64,000 bases of DNA from JBKHAJ01 sp964641125 (GTDB taxonomy: Bacteria; Spirochaetota; Spirochaetia; SPDA01; CAZSGZ01), in contig CAZXMO010000007.1 of NCBI GenBank assembly GCA_964641125.1, positions 8,879 to 72,878 of the forward strand. The letters run 5' to 3'. A program made the translations under genes and the position numbers. The notes under the pieces are model-generated. The model searched no databases. It was not told where the DNA came from and saw nothing but the letters and a program-made list of their open reading frames with translations. Shown here piece after piece: positions 50,862-58,261 of the stretch (the first letter of the stretch is position 1; each line of letters opens with the position of its first letter).

Positions 50862-52651
50862 ATGAACATGTTTTGCTATCAATGTCAGGAAACCGCGAAG
50901 AATACGGGATGCACGGTTACCGGAGTGTGCGGTAAGGACGCGGAGACGTCCAACGCCATGGACCTGCTCGTCTATGTCGTCAAGGGCGTCTCCGCTTACG
51001 CGGCTCGCCTGGAGAAGGAGGTGGACGACCGGGTCGAGGATTACATCATGTCCGCCCTCTTCGTAACGATTACCAACGGCAATTTCGACGAAGATGCGAT
51101 ATACGAAAAGGCGAAGGAAGGGCTCGAGCTCCGGGAGGATCTCAAGAAACAGTGGGAGAAAGCCGGTTCCCCCGGGGCTGAGCTCCCCGAAGCGGCGGTA
51201 TGGACACCCTCTACCGACGAAGAGATGAAGAAAAAAGCCGGGGATGTCGGCGTTCTCGCTACCGAAAACGAGGACGTCCGAAGCCTTCGGGAGCTCATTA
51301 TCTACGGAATCAAGGGATTCGCCGCCTATGCTCATCACGCAATGGTATTGGGCCGGCGGAATAAGGATATTATCGAATTCACGGTCCGCGCCCTCGACGC
51401 GACAACCCGGAGCTTGAACGCGGACGAGCTGACGGGACTGGTCTTAGAGACGGGAGACACCGCGGTGAAGACCATGGCTCTCTTGGATTCCGCTAATACC
51501 GGAGCCTACGGCGACCCGGAGATTTCTGAAGTCAACTTGGGAGTCCGGAATAATCCCGGCATACTCGTCTCCGGCCACGATTTGAGGGACTTGGAAGAAC
51601 TCCTCGAACAGACCGAGGGGACGGGAGTGGACGTCTACACTCATGGGGAAATGCTTCCCGCCCATTACTATCCCGTTTTCAAGAACTACGAGCACTTCGT
51701 CGGAAACTACGGCAATTCCTGGTGGAAGCAGAACAAGGAGTTCGAGAGCTTCAACGGACCGATCGTAATGACAACCAACTGTATTACTCCGGTCAAGGAT
51801 TCCTATAAGGACCGGATCTTTACCACCGGCGTGGCCGGGTACCCCGGGGTGGCCCACATCGCCGACCGGAAGGAAGGGGGGACTAAGGATTTTTCCGCCG
51901 TCCTAGACCGGGCCAAGGGTTCTCCCGCGCCGACGGAAATCGAGACGGGCACCATCCCGGGGGGATTCGCTCATGCCCAGGTGGAAAAGCTCGCGGGGGC
52001 CGTTGTGGAGGCGGTCAAATCGGGGGCCATCAAGAAGTTCGTCGTCATGGCGGGCTGCGACGGACGGCAGAACAGCCGGAGCTACTTTACCGAGGTCGCC
52101 GAAAAGCTCCCCGAGGATACCGTCATACTCACCGCCGGGTGTGCTAAGTACCGGTACAACAAGCTCGACCTGGGCGACATCGGGGGAATCCCCCGGGTCC
52201 TCGACGCGGGACAGTGTAACGATTCATATTCCTTAGCGGTGACCGCCTTGAAGCTCAAAGAGGCATTCGAACTCGAGGATATCAACGACCTCCCCATCGA
52301 GTACGACATTGCCTGGTACGAGCAGAAGGCGGTGGCGGTCCTCTTGGCTCTCTNNNNNNNNNNNNNNNNNNNNNNNNNNNNNNNNNNNNNNNNNNNNNNN
52401 NNNNNNNNNNNNNNNNNNNNNNNNNNNNNNNNNNNNNNNNNNNNNNNNNNNNNGAGTACGACATTGCCTGGTACGAGCAGAAGGCGGTGGCGGTCCTCTT
52501 GGCTCTCTTGAGCCTCGGCGTCAAGAACATCCGCTTAGGTCCGACCCTTCCGGCTTTCTTGAGCCCGGGAGTGGCCGAGGTTTTAGTGGATAAGTTTAAC
52601 ATAAAACCGACCACCGAGGCCGATAAAGATGTCGCGGAGATGGCCGGGTAA
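50862..52651 (+). CDS. hcp: Hybrid cluster protein / hydroxylamine reductase (interrupted by an assembly gap)
   Basis: Hybrid cluster protein, in the family a nitric-oxide or hydroxylamine reductase. The N-terminal cluster motif is C5-x2-C8-x8-C17-x5-C23 (MFCYQCQETAKN...GVCGK). Hybrid-cluster stretches include GHDLRDLEELL, TNCITPVK, FVVMAGCDGR and ILTAGCAKYRYNK. The 100-N gap (52354-52453) and the apparent frame change after it are artefacts. When the duplicated 55 bp are merged, the frame reads through LALLSLGVKNIRLGPTLPAF to the stop at 52651, giving 544 residues, the normal family length. AGGAGG lies 8 nt before the ATG. Confidence 0.95.
52299..52508. repeat. Artefactual 55-bp direct repeat flanking the gap
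   Basis: The 55 bases at 52299-52353 are identical to those at 52454-52508, one copy on each side of the Ns. This is what two contigs sharing one k-mer-length overlap look like when scaffolded without merging. Confidence 0.9.
52354..52453. other. Assembly gap (100 Ns)
   Basis: Exactly 100 unknown bases inside hcp, the conventional placeholder for a gap of unknown size. Confidence 0.99.
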
Positions 52652-52656
52652 TCGAG

Positions 52657-52688
52657 ACCGCCGGGTCCCTAGGGGCTCGGCGGTTTTT
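52657..52688 (+). terminator. Terminator of hcp
   Basis: Stem ccgccg (52658-52663) with cggcgg (52678-52683), an imperfect inner stem, and TTTTT after it. It lies 6 nt past the hcp stop. Confidence 0.8.
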
Positions 52689-52698
52689 GGTTTCGGCG

Positions 52699-54162
52699 CT
52701 ATCCCTTCCGGATCTCCGTGTTGAACTCCTCGATCAGCTCGTCGATCAGGGGGAGCTTTCCCCGTATCTCCGGCCAGTAGTTCTTGTCGTACCACTGAGC
52801 ATTCAGATCATCGAGCTTTTTCTGCTGCTGTTCGATCCAGGTGTAGTATTTGAGATTGTGTATCCTCAAGGCATCGTAGTAGCGAAGCTCGAGCATACTG
52901 TCGATTTTTTGATTGGTTAAAGACGCCATGTGTATCCTGCGGGCTTCGGCGGGGGTAAAATCGCCGTATTTTTCGAGCATCTCCCGCTTTCTCGATCCGT
53001 AGAGCTCCATGGAGTCGGTAAGGACCGTGACAACCACATCCTCCCCGGTCAGCTCATAGTACTTGGCGAACTTAACGGCGGCAACCAGGTTACCGATTCC
53101 CGAGATGCCCAGAAGGTCCAGGCTTTCGGCAAACCGCTCGTCGACTCCGAGCTCTCGGAGATACTCCCTGCCGGCATCTTCGTTGAAGAGACGCAGGAGG
53201 TCCATGCAGTCGTTGTCGTCCACGGCGACGACCATATCGGTGTTCCGGACATTGTGGATCCAGGGAACGTGCTTGTCCCCGATACCCTCTATTCGGTGGC
53301 CGCCGAACCCGTTCAACAGGAGGGTGGGGCATTGCAGGGCTTCCGCGGCGACGATCTTGCTTGCCGGGTAGATTTCTTTGAGCTTGTCCCCCGCGGCGAT
53401 AGTCCCCCCGGAGCCGGTGGCGGAGATATACCCCCGGAAAACGTCGTTTAGTCCCAACTCCTGCTCGAGGACTTCCCTGATAGCGTCTCCGGTCACGTCG
53501 TAGTGCCAGAGGTAGTTCCCGAACTCTTCGAACTGATTGAAGATGACGATGTCGTCGCCCCGGGAATTCTTGAGCTCCCAGCACTTGTCGAAGATTTCCT
53601 TGACGTTGCTTTCGCATCCGGGAGTGGCTATCACCTCTCCGGCGACCTTCGAGAGCCACTCGAAACGCTCCCGGGACATTTCTTCGGGTAATATGGCTAT
53701 GGAATCACATCCGAGGAGCGCCGAATTGTAGGCGCCGCCGCGGCAGTAGTTTCCCGTGGACGGCCACACTGCCTTCTGGGAGGTCGAGTCGAAGTTGCCG
53801 CCGGCCAAGGCGGGAGCGAGACATCCGTAGGTAGCGCCCACCTTGTGCGCCCCCGTGGGAAACCATTTGCCCACCAGCGCGATGATCCGGGCGGGAGTTC
53901 CGGTGAGTTCACTCGGAAACTCGATGTAGTTGACCCCGCCGAAGGTTCCCCCGTGCTCGATCGGCTGATTTTTCCAGGTAATTCGGAAGAGATTCAGGGG
54001 ATTGACGTCCCACAGCCCTACGTTTTTGAGCTGGTCCTGGATTTCAGGGGGAAGGGACCCCGGATTTTTCATCTGCTCAAAAGTGGGAAGTAGAATTCCC
54101 CTCTCACGGCACCTTTGGATGTTGTTTCTCCTGACGGTCGCATTGACGGAAAGGTTGATCAT
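52699..54162 (-). CDS. TrpB-fold PLP-dependent enzyme (beta-subunit-like protein)
   Basis: A 487-residue fold-type II PLP protein. The cofactor lysine is in PTGAHKVGATYG, and SATGSGGTIAAGDKLKE supplies the glycine-rich phosphate loop. The family is annotated as PLP-dependent protein subunit beta and occurs in spirochaetes and clostridia; it resembles cysteate/threonine synthase or diaminopropionate-lyase-like enzymes, and its substrate is not settled. The C-terminal 60 residues are helical (LKYYTWIEQQQKKLDDLNAQ). ATG 54162 follows AAAGGAG; the open frame upstream is non-coding. A perfect palindrome overlaps its promoter, so it is probably regulated. Confidence 0.8.
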   Translation of the reverse strand: MINLSVNATVRRNNIQRCRERGILLPTFEQMKNPGSLPPEIQDQLKNVGLWDVNPLNLFRITWKNQPIEHGGTFGGVNYIEFPSELTGTPARIIALVGKWFPTGAHKVGATYGCLAPALAGGNFDSTSQKAVWPSTGNYCRGGAYNSALLGCDSIAILPEEMSRERFEWLSKVAGEVIATPGCESNVKEIFDKCWELKNSRGDDIVIFNQFEEFGNYLWHYDVTGDAIREVLEQELGLNDVFRGYISATGSGGTIAAGDKLKEIYPASKIVAAEALQCPTLLLNGFGGHRIEGIGDKHVPWIHNVRNTDMVVAVDDNDCMDLLRLFNEDAGREYLRELGVDERFAESLDLLGISGIGNLVAAVKFAKYYELTGEDVVVTVLTDSMELYGSRKREMLEKYGDFTPAEARRIHMASLTNQKIDSMLELRYYDALRIHNLKYYTWIEQQQKKLDDLNAQWYDKNYWPEIRGKLPLIDELIEEFNTEIRKG

Positions 54163-54184
54163 GGCTACGCTCCTTTGTGAGTAC

Positions 54185-55039
54185 ATGTACTCTACAGCAC
54201 CCCAATTCCATTTGCAAGACTTTTCGCGTGTCCGCTCCGCCGGTATCGACGGCTGCAGAGGAGGGTGGATAGCCGTATCGGTGCGTAAGGCATCGAATAC
54301 ATATACTCTCGAGGTAGAGACCCTCAGGGTCTTCGGGCAGGATGATTTCGAAGCCTTGGTGGAGGTCCTCGAAGGGAACGATCTAGTCCTTATAGATATT
54401 CCTATAGGACTTCCGGACAGGGGCGAGCGTCTTTCGGATTTCGCTGTTCGTAAGGTGCTCGGACCGAGAGGGCGGAGCATTTTTCCCATTCCCGTCCGTG
54501 ATGCGGTTTACGCTGAAACGTACGAAGAGGCCTGCAGGATTAATGCGGAAATAACAGGCAAGAAGATTTCCCGTCAGACCTGGAACATCCTTCCGAAAAT
54601 CAGGACCATTGACACATTTCTCAGATCCGGGAAAGATTACCGCCATACGCTTCGGGAGAGCTCCCCCGAATACTGCTTCGCCCTGACCACCGGGAGGGGA
54701 GATGAATTTCCCCGGCAATTTTTTCCGGCACATTCGAAGCGCTCTCGGGAAGGGATGCGGGAACGCTCGGATGTTCTCGATGCGTATATCCGGAATTGGA
54801 AAAACCGGTCCGCCGATGTGTTGTCTCTCTATCCTGGGGAAATCATTGCGGCGGATGATCTAACGGATGCCGGTATCCTGGCCGTAAGCGCGTTCTATGC
54901 GTCCGTGGGAAGGCGGATCGGGATCCCGCCGAAGGCGGATTACGACGGATTCGGCCTGCCGGTCCAAGCCGTTTTCGGTCTGCCCGAGTATTTCGTCCCA
55001 CCGGCGGACATGGAAATTGAGGATAGAAAAAATGAATGA
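54185..55039 (+). CDS. DUF429-family protein
   Basis: A protein of about 284 residues with the DUF429 pattern: SAGIDGCRGGWIAVSV at the start, DLVLIDIPIGLP near residue 75, a long helical middle and a GFGLPVQAVFGLPEYFVPP tail. This family has an RNase-H-like fold and no known reaction. The start is uncertain: ATG 54161, ATG 54185 and TTG 54212 are all in frame, none with a good ribosome site, and the first two lie inside the promoter of the divergent PLP gene. Its end overlaps the transporter gene by 8 nt. Confidence 0.7.
   Translation: MYSTAPQFHLQDFSRVRSAGIDGCRGGWIAVSVRKASNTYTLEVETLRVFGQDDFEALVEVLEGNDLVLIDIPIGLPDRGERLSDFAVRKVLGPRGRSIFPIPVRDAVYAETYEEACRINAEITGKKISRQTWNILPKIRTIDTFLRSGKDYRHTLRESSPEYCFALTTGRGDEFPRQFFPAHSKRSREGMRERSDVLDAYIRNWKNRSADVLSLYPGEIIAADDLTDAGILAVSAFYASVGRRIGIPPKADYDGFGLPVQAVFGLPEYFVPPADMEIEDRKNE
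54189..54217 (-). promoter_or_regulatory. Promoter of the PLP-enzyme gene with palindromic operator
   Basis: TTGCAA (54212-54217) - 17 bp - TAGAGT (54189-54194) on the minus strand. The perfect 14-bp palindrome GAGTACATGTACTC (54179-54192) covers the -10 and start-site region, a classic repressor position. Confidence 0.6.
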
Positions 55040-55715
55040 ACTGCTCTGGTTCGGAATGCTCATTGTCTGTTTTATAACCGTTCTCCTGGCATATCGGGTT
55101 TTCGGGAAGACCGGGTTGTATATTTGGATCGCCGTCTCGGTGATCGTTGCCAACATGCAGGTCATCAAGACAATCGAGCTTTTCGGTTTTACTACTACCT
55201 TGGGGAACATCGTCTACGCATCGACTTTCCTGGCTACCGATATCCTTTCGGAGAATTACGGCAAAAAAGAAGCCCGACGGGGTGTAGCGGTGGGGTTTTT
55301 TGCCCTCCTTTCGCTGACCGCTTTCATGAATCTGGCCCTCGTCTTCCGCCCGTCGCCCGCGGACTTTGTACAGGAATCTTTGTCCACGATCTTCGGATTT
55401 CTGCCCAGGATTGCGGGAGCGAGCCTCGCGGCGTATGCCCTCTCCCAGCTCCATGACGTTTGGGCCTATCACTTCTGGAAGAAAAAATTTCCTTCCGACC
55501 GGGCACTCTGGCTCAGGAACAACGCAAGTACTATGGTGAGTCAGCTGATAGATACGGTAATCTTTACTTTCGCCGCCTTTCTAGGACGGTTTGAAATAAC
55601 CATCGTCCTGGAGATTCTCGTTACGACCTATCTGATGAAGTGGCTGGTCGCGTTCTTGGATACGCCCTTCATCTTCCTCGCCAAGAAGATCGGCCTTAGA
55701 GTGCCGAAGTGGTAA
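55032..55715 (+). CDS. yhhQ: Queuosine precursor transporter (YhhQ/DUF165 family)
   Basis: A 227-residue integral membrane protein with about six helices. The signature ATDILSENYGKKEARRGV (near residue 67) identifies the YhhQ/COG1738 family that imports 7-deazaguanine precursors (preQ0/preQ1) for queuosine tRNA modification. A second typical block is QLIDTVIFTFAAFLG. It starts 8 nt inside the DUF429 stop region, so the two are coupled. No preQ1 riboswitch can precede it because the upstream DNA is coding. No que genes are in the window. Confidence 0.85.
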   Translation: MNELLWFGMLIVCFITVLLAYRVFGKTGLYIWIAVSVIVANMQVIKTIELFGFTTTLGNIVYASTFLATDILSENYGKKEARRGVAVGFFALLSLTAFMNLALVFRPSPADFVQESLSTIFGFLPRIAGASLAAYALSQLHDVWAYHFWKKKFPSDRALWLRNNASTMVSQLIDTVIFTFAAFLGRFEITIVLEILVTTYLMKWLVAFLDTPFIFLAKKIGLRVPKW

Positions 55716-55730
55716 TCCCGGCGGCCCGGC

Positions 55731-56525
55731 TTACACCGCGTAAAGGACGAGGCCTAGGTTCTCGATGATACGGGCGTAGTCGTCGGGAATGTTCGTATCG
55801 GTTATAACGATATCGAAGTCTTCGAGCTCGGCGTAGTGGGCGGGCTTGATGTCCCCGAACTTGGTGGAATCGACTAAGAGTATCCTGGTTAAGGACGAGT
55901 TCAATGAGGCCCGCTTCAAATCGACGGCGTAGGGGTTGGAGTTGGTGACCCCGAGCTTTTCGCTGACCCCTCCCGCCGCGAAGAATCCCTTGTTAGCCCG
56001 GTTCCGGTTGATCAGGCTCACCCCCTCGGGACTCTCGAAGAGCATCGAATTCTTGTGGTAGTACCCGCCCGAAAAGATCATGGTACAGTTCTTCTTCTTT
56101 TGCAGGTTCTCGAGGATATTCAGCGCCCAGAATATAGCGGTAAAGGGGAGGTCCTCGGGGATTCTCTCGGTCAGGTGAATGGTGGTGGAGCCGCTGTCGA
56201 TGATGACGATATCGTCAGGCTCTATGAGGGTAGCGGCCTTTTCTCCGATCCGGCGCTTCTCGTCGACGTTCCGCACGTCTTCATTGATGATCTGATATTT
56301 GACGTTAGTCCGCTTGTTGAGATCTTCGGGTGTAGGTGTTTGCGGCTTGTATACCGCTCCCCCGTGGATCAGCTGGATCCGCTTTTCATCGGCGAGGGTC
56401 CTCAGGTCCCGGCGTACAGTCATCTCCGACACCGTAAGCTCCTCGGATAGATCCCGGACGGTGGAGGCGTTCTTCCGTTTCAGAATGAGAAGAATTTCTT
56501 CGAGGCGGTCTTCCCTCTTTCCCAT
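55731..56525 (-). CDS. DeoR-family transcriptional regulator
   Basis: A 264-residue DeoR/GlpR-type repressor. The N-terminal winged helix (about 6-58, STVRDLSEELTVSEMTVRRD) is followed by a sugar-phosphate-isomerase-like effector domain (IIDSGSTTIHLTERIP, then FFAAGGVSEKLGVTNSNP and DSTKFGDIKPAHYAEL). It presumably senses a phosphorylated metabolite. It is divergent from the aldehyde dehydrogenase operon, the likeliest target. The ATG lies 9 nt from the -10 box. Confidence 0.92.
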   Translation of the reverse strand: MGKREDRLEEILLILKRKNASTVRDLSEELTVSEMTVRRDLRTLADEKRIQLIHGGAVYKPQTPTPEDLNKRTNVKYQIINEDVRNVDEKRRIGEKAATLIEPDDIVIIDSGSTTIHLTERIPEDLPFTAIFWALNILENLQKKKNCTMIFSGGYYHKNSMLFESPEGVSLINRNRANKGFFAAGGVSEKLGVTNSNPYAVDLKRASLNSSLTRILLVDSTKFGDIKPAHYAELEDFDIVITDTNIPDDYARIIENLGLVLYAV

Positions 56526-56534
56526 ATTATCCTC

Positions 56535-56562
56535 AGTATATCATTTTTAGCAAAAAATGCAA
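56535..56562 (-). promoter_or_regulatory. Promoter of the DeoR-family gene
   Basis: TTGCAT (56557-56562) - 16 bp - TATACT (56535-56540) on the minus strand. Nine nt (gaggataat) separate it from the ATG at 56525. Confidence 0.6.
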
Positions 56563-56652
56563 CAAAATTGTGGTATTATTTTACCATGCATGATGTCCAT
56601 GGTTAAAAACTATCAATTATTCCGGCTCGTGAGGGAAATGGATGGAATAATA

Positions 56653-56681
56653 TTGACAGATTACCTAACTTACGTTAGTAT
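56653..56681 (+). promoter_or_regulatory. Promoter and inverted repeat upstream of the aldehyde dehydrogenase
   Basis: TTGACA (56653-56658) - 17 bp - TAGTAT (56676-56681). Inverted repeat ctaac-ttac-gttag (56665-56678) lies in the spacer and touches the -10, a candidate operator for the divergent DeoR-family protein or another regulator. The roughly 110 nt upstream are AT-rich and hold no gene. Confidence 0.65.
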
Positions 56682-56728
56682 TGTACTCGTAATGATTAAA
56701 AAAGAACAAAATTTTCGGGAGGTAATCT

Positions 56729-58129
56729 ATGGCAGATGCTGCTGAAGCTGCAAAATACATTGAAGGGTTGATTGAACGCGCCCGGGCCGCCCAGACTCAG
56801 ATCGAGTTCGCGTCCCAGGAACAAGTAGACGAGCTTGCAACCCGTGTCGCATGGTCCGGTGTGGAGCCGAACTATGCCCGGAAGCTCGCCAAGTTCGCCG
56901 TCGAAGAGACCGGTATGGGGAACGAACCGAGCAAGTACGGAAAGCTCCAGGTCAAGATCAAGGGAACTCTCCGCGACATGAAGGGCAAGAAGTCCGTAGG
57001 TATCGTCGAAGAGAACAAAGAATTGGGACTCGTAAAGTGGGCCAAGCCGATGGGCGTTATCGGAGCCCTTATTCCGGTTACCAACTGTGAGGCCACCCCC
57101 TTCGTCAAGGCGATTAGCGCCATCAAGACCCGGAACGCCATCATCATGGCGCCGCATCCCAGGGCAAAGAAATCCAACAAGATGGCCATCGAGCAGATCA
57201 GAAAGGTCCTGAAGAAGCAGGGCTATCCTGAAGACCTCGTCATCAATGTCGAGGAAGTTTCCGTCGAGGCGAGCCAGGAGCTCATGAAGCAGTGCGACTT
57301 GATTCTTGCTACCGGAGGCGGCGGAATGGTCAAGGCCGCGTATTCCAGCGGAACCCCCGCACAGGGAGTAGGTTCCGGAAACGCGGTGTGTATCGTCGAC
57401 GAGACCGCCGATCTCAAGGACGCCGCGGACAAGATCATGAGGTCGAAGGTATTCGACTACGCTACCAGCTGTTCTACCGAGAACTCGTGCCTCCTGCAGG
57501 AGAGCATCTACGATCAGATGATCAAAGAGATGGAAGCGGTCGGCGGCTACATGGTCAATGCGGATGAAAAGGAAAAGCTGCAAGGCGCAATGTGGAATGA
57601 AAAGGGCGTTCTGAACAGGGAAATCGTCGCCCAGCCCGCGGAAAAGATCGCCGGCCTCGCCGGAATCGATCTTCCTTCGGGGAAGAGCTTCTTTATGATC
57701 CCCGAAACCGGCGTCGGTCCCGGATACCCCTTCTCCGCGGAGAAGCTCTCGGTGACCACCACCATCTACAAGTACAAGGAATTCGACGAAGCGATCGATC
57801 TGGTCAACCGGATTACAACTTTCTCCGGTCCCGGACACAGCTGTGGAATTCATACCTTCGACGAGATAAAAATCAAGAAGCTCAGCGAACGGGTACGGAT
57901 CTCCCGGATCATGATAAGGCAGCCCCAGTGTCTGGCCAACAGCGGCGCGTGGACCAACGGGATGCCCATGTCCATGACCTTGGGCTGTGGTTCCTGGGGA
58001 GGCAACTCGGTGTCCGAGAATGTAACCTGGGAGCACCTTCTCAACTATACCTGGGTCGCCTACGAAATACCGAGCACCCAGCCGACGGATGAGCAGCTCT
58101 TCGGTACGATTATGTACGAAGACATATAA
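56729..58129 (+). CDS. Acylating-type aldehyde dehydrogenase (CoA-dependent, EutE/SauS-like)
   Basis: A 466-residue ALDH-superfamily enzyme of the CoA-acylating branch, which interconverts an aldehyde plus CoA with the acyl-CoA. The catalytic Cys is C248 (ATSCSTENS). The ILATGGGGMVKAAYSSG and TFSGPGHSCGIHT blocks and the absence of the usual general-base Glu region support the acylating class. Ser-Cys-Ser-Thr-Glu-Asn is close to acetaldehyde and sulfoacetaldehyde dehydrogenases, so the substrate remains open. GGGAGG lies 8 nt before the ATG. A terminator follows, making it monocistronic. Confidence 0.85.
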   Translation: MADAAEAAKYIEGLIERARAAQTQIEFASQEQVDELATRVAWSGVEPNYARKLAKFAVEETGMGNEPSKYGKLQVKIKGTLRDMKGKKSVGIVEENKELGLVKWAKPMGVIGALIPVTNCEATPFVKAISAIKTRNAIIMAPHPRAKKSNKMAIEQIRKVLKKQGYPEDLVINVEEVSVEASQELMKQCDLILATGGGGMVKAAYSSGTPAQGVGSGNAVCIVDETADLKDAADKIMRSKVFDYATSCSTENSCLLQESIYDQMIKEMEAVGGYMVNADEKEKLQGAMWNEKGVLNREIVAQPAEKIAGLAGIDLPSGKSFFMIPETGVGPGYPFSAEKLSVTTTIYKYKEFDEAIDLVNRITTFSGPGHSCGIHTFDEIKIKKLSERVRISRIMIRQPQCLANSGAWTNGMPMSMTLGCGSWGGNSVSENVTWEHLLNYTWVAYEIPSTQPTDEQLFGTIMYEDI

Positions 58130-58148
58130 TTACAAAAAGTTTTTTTAA

Positions 58149-58185
58149 GCCGCCGGCGGCGCGTCCGTCGGCGGCATTTATTTTG
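58149..58185 (+). terminator. Terminator of the aldehyde dehydrogenase
   Basis: Stem gccgccg (58149-58155) with cggcggc (58169-58175), a 13-nt loop and the T-rich tail atttatttt. Confidence 0.75.
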
Positions 58186-58210
58186 TACGTCCGGCAGGGC
58201 GCACCCACTT

Positions 58211-58223
58211 GATTAAGTTAATC
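58211..58223. promoter_or_regulatory. Small palindrome upstream of the acyl-CoA carboxylase gene
   Basis: gattaa-g-ttaatc, a perfect 6-bp inverted repeat with a one-base centre, in a 120-nt AT-rich intergenic region. A weak TTGATT (58210-58215) overlaps it. An operator role is possible but unproven. Confidence 0.3.
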
Positions 58224-58261
58224 TAATAACTGATTATAGAAACCCGAAAAGGGGGTAGGAC

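Noticed and set aside
52354..52511. Frameshift or truncation of hcp
   Set aside because: Caused by 100 Ns plus an unmerged 55-bp contig overlap; the joined sequence gives a normal-length protein.
55032..55100. preQ1 riboswitch upstream of the queuosine-precursor transporter
   Set aside because: The region upstream is coding DUF429 sequence overlapping the start; no aptamer-like element was seen.
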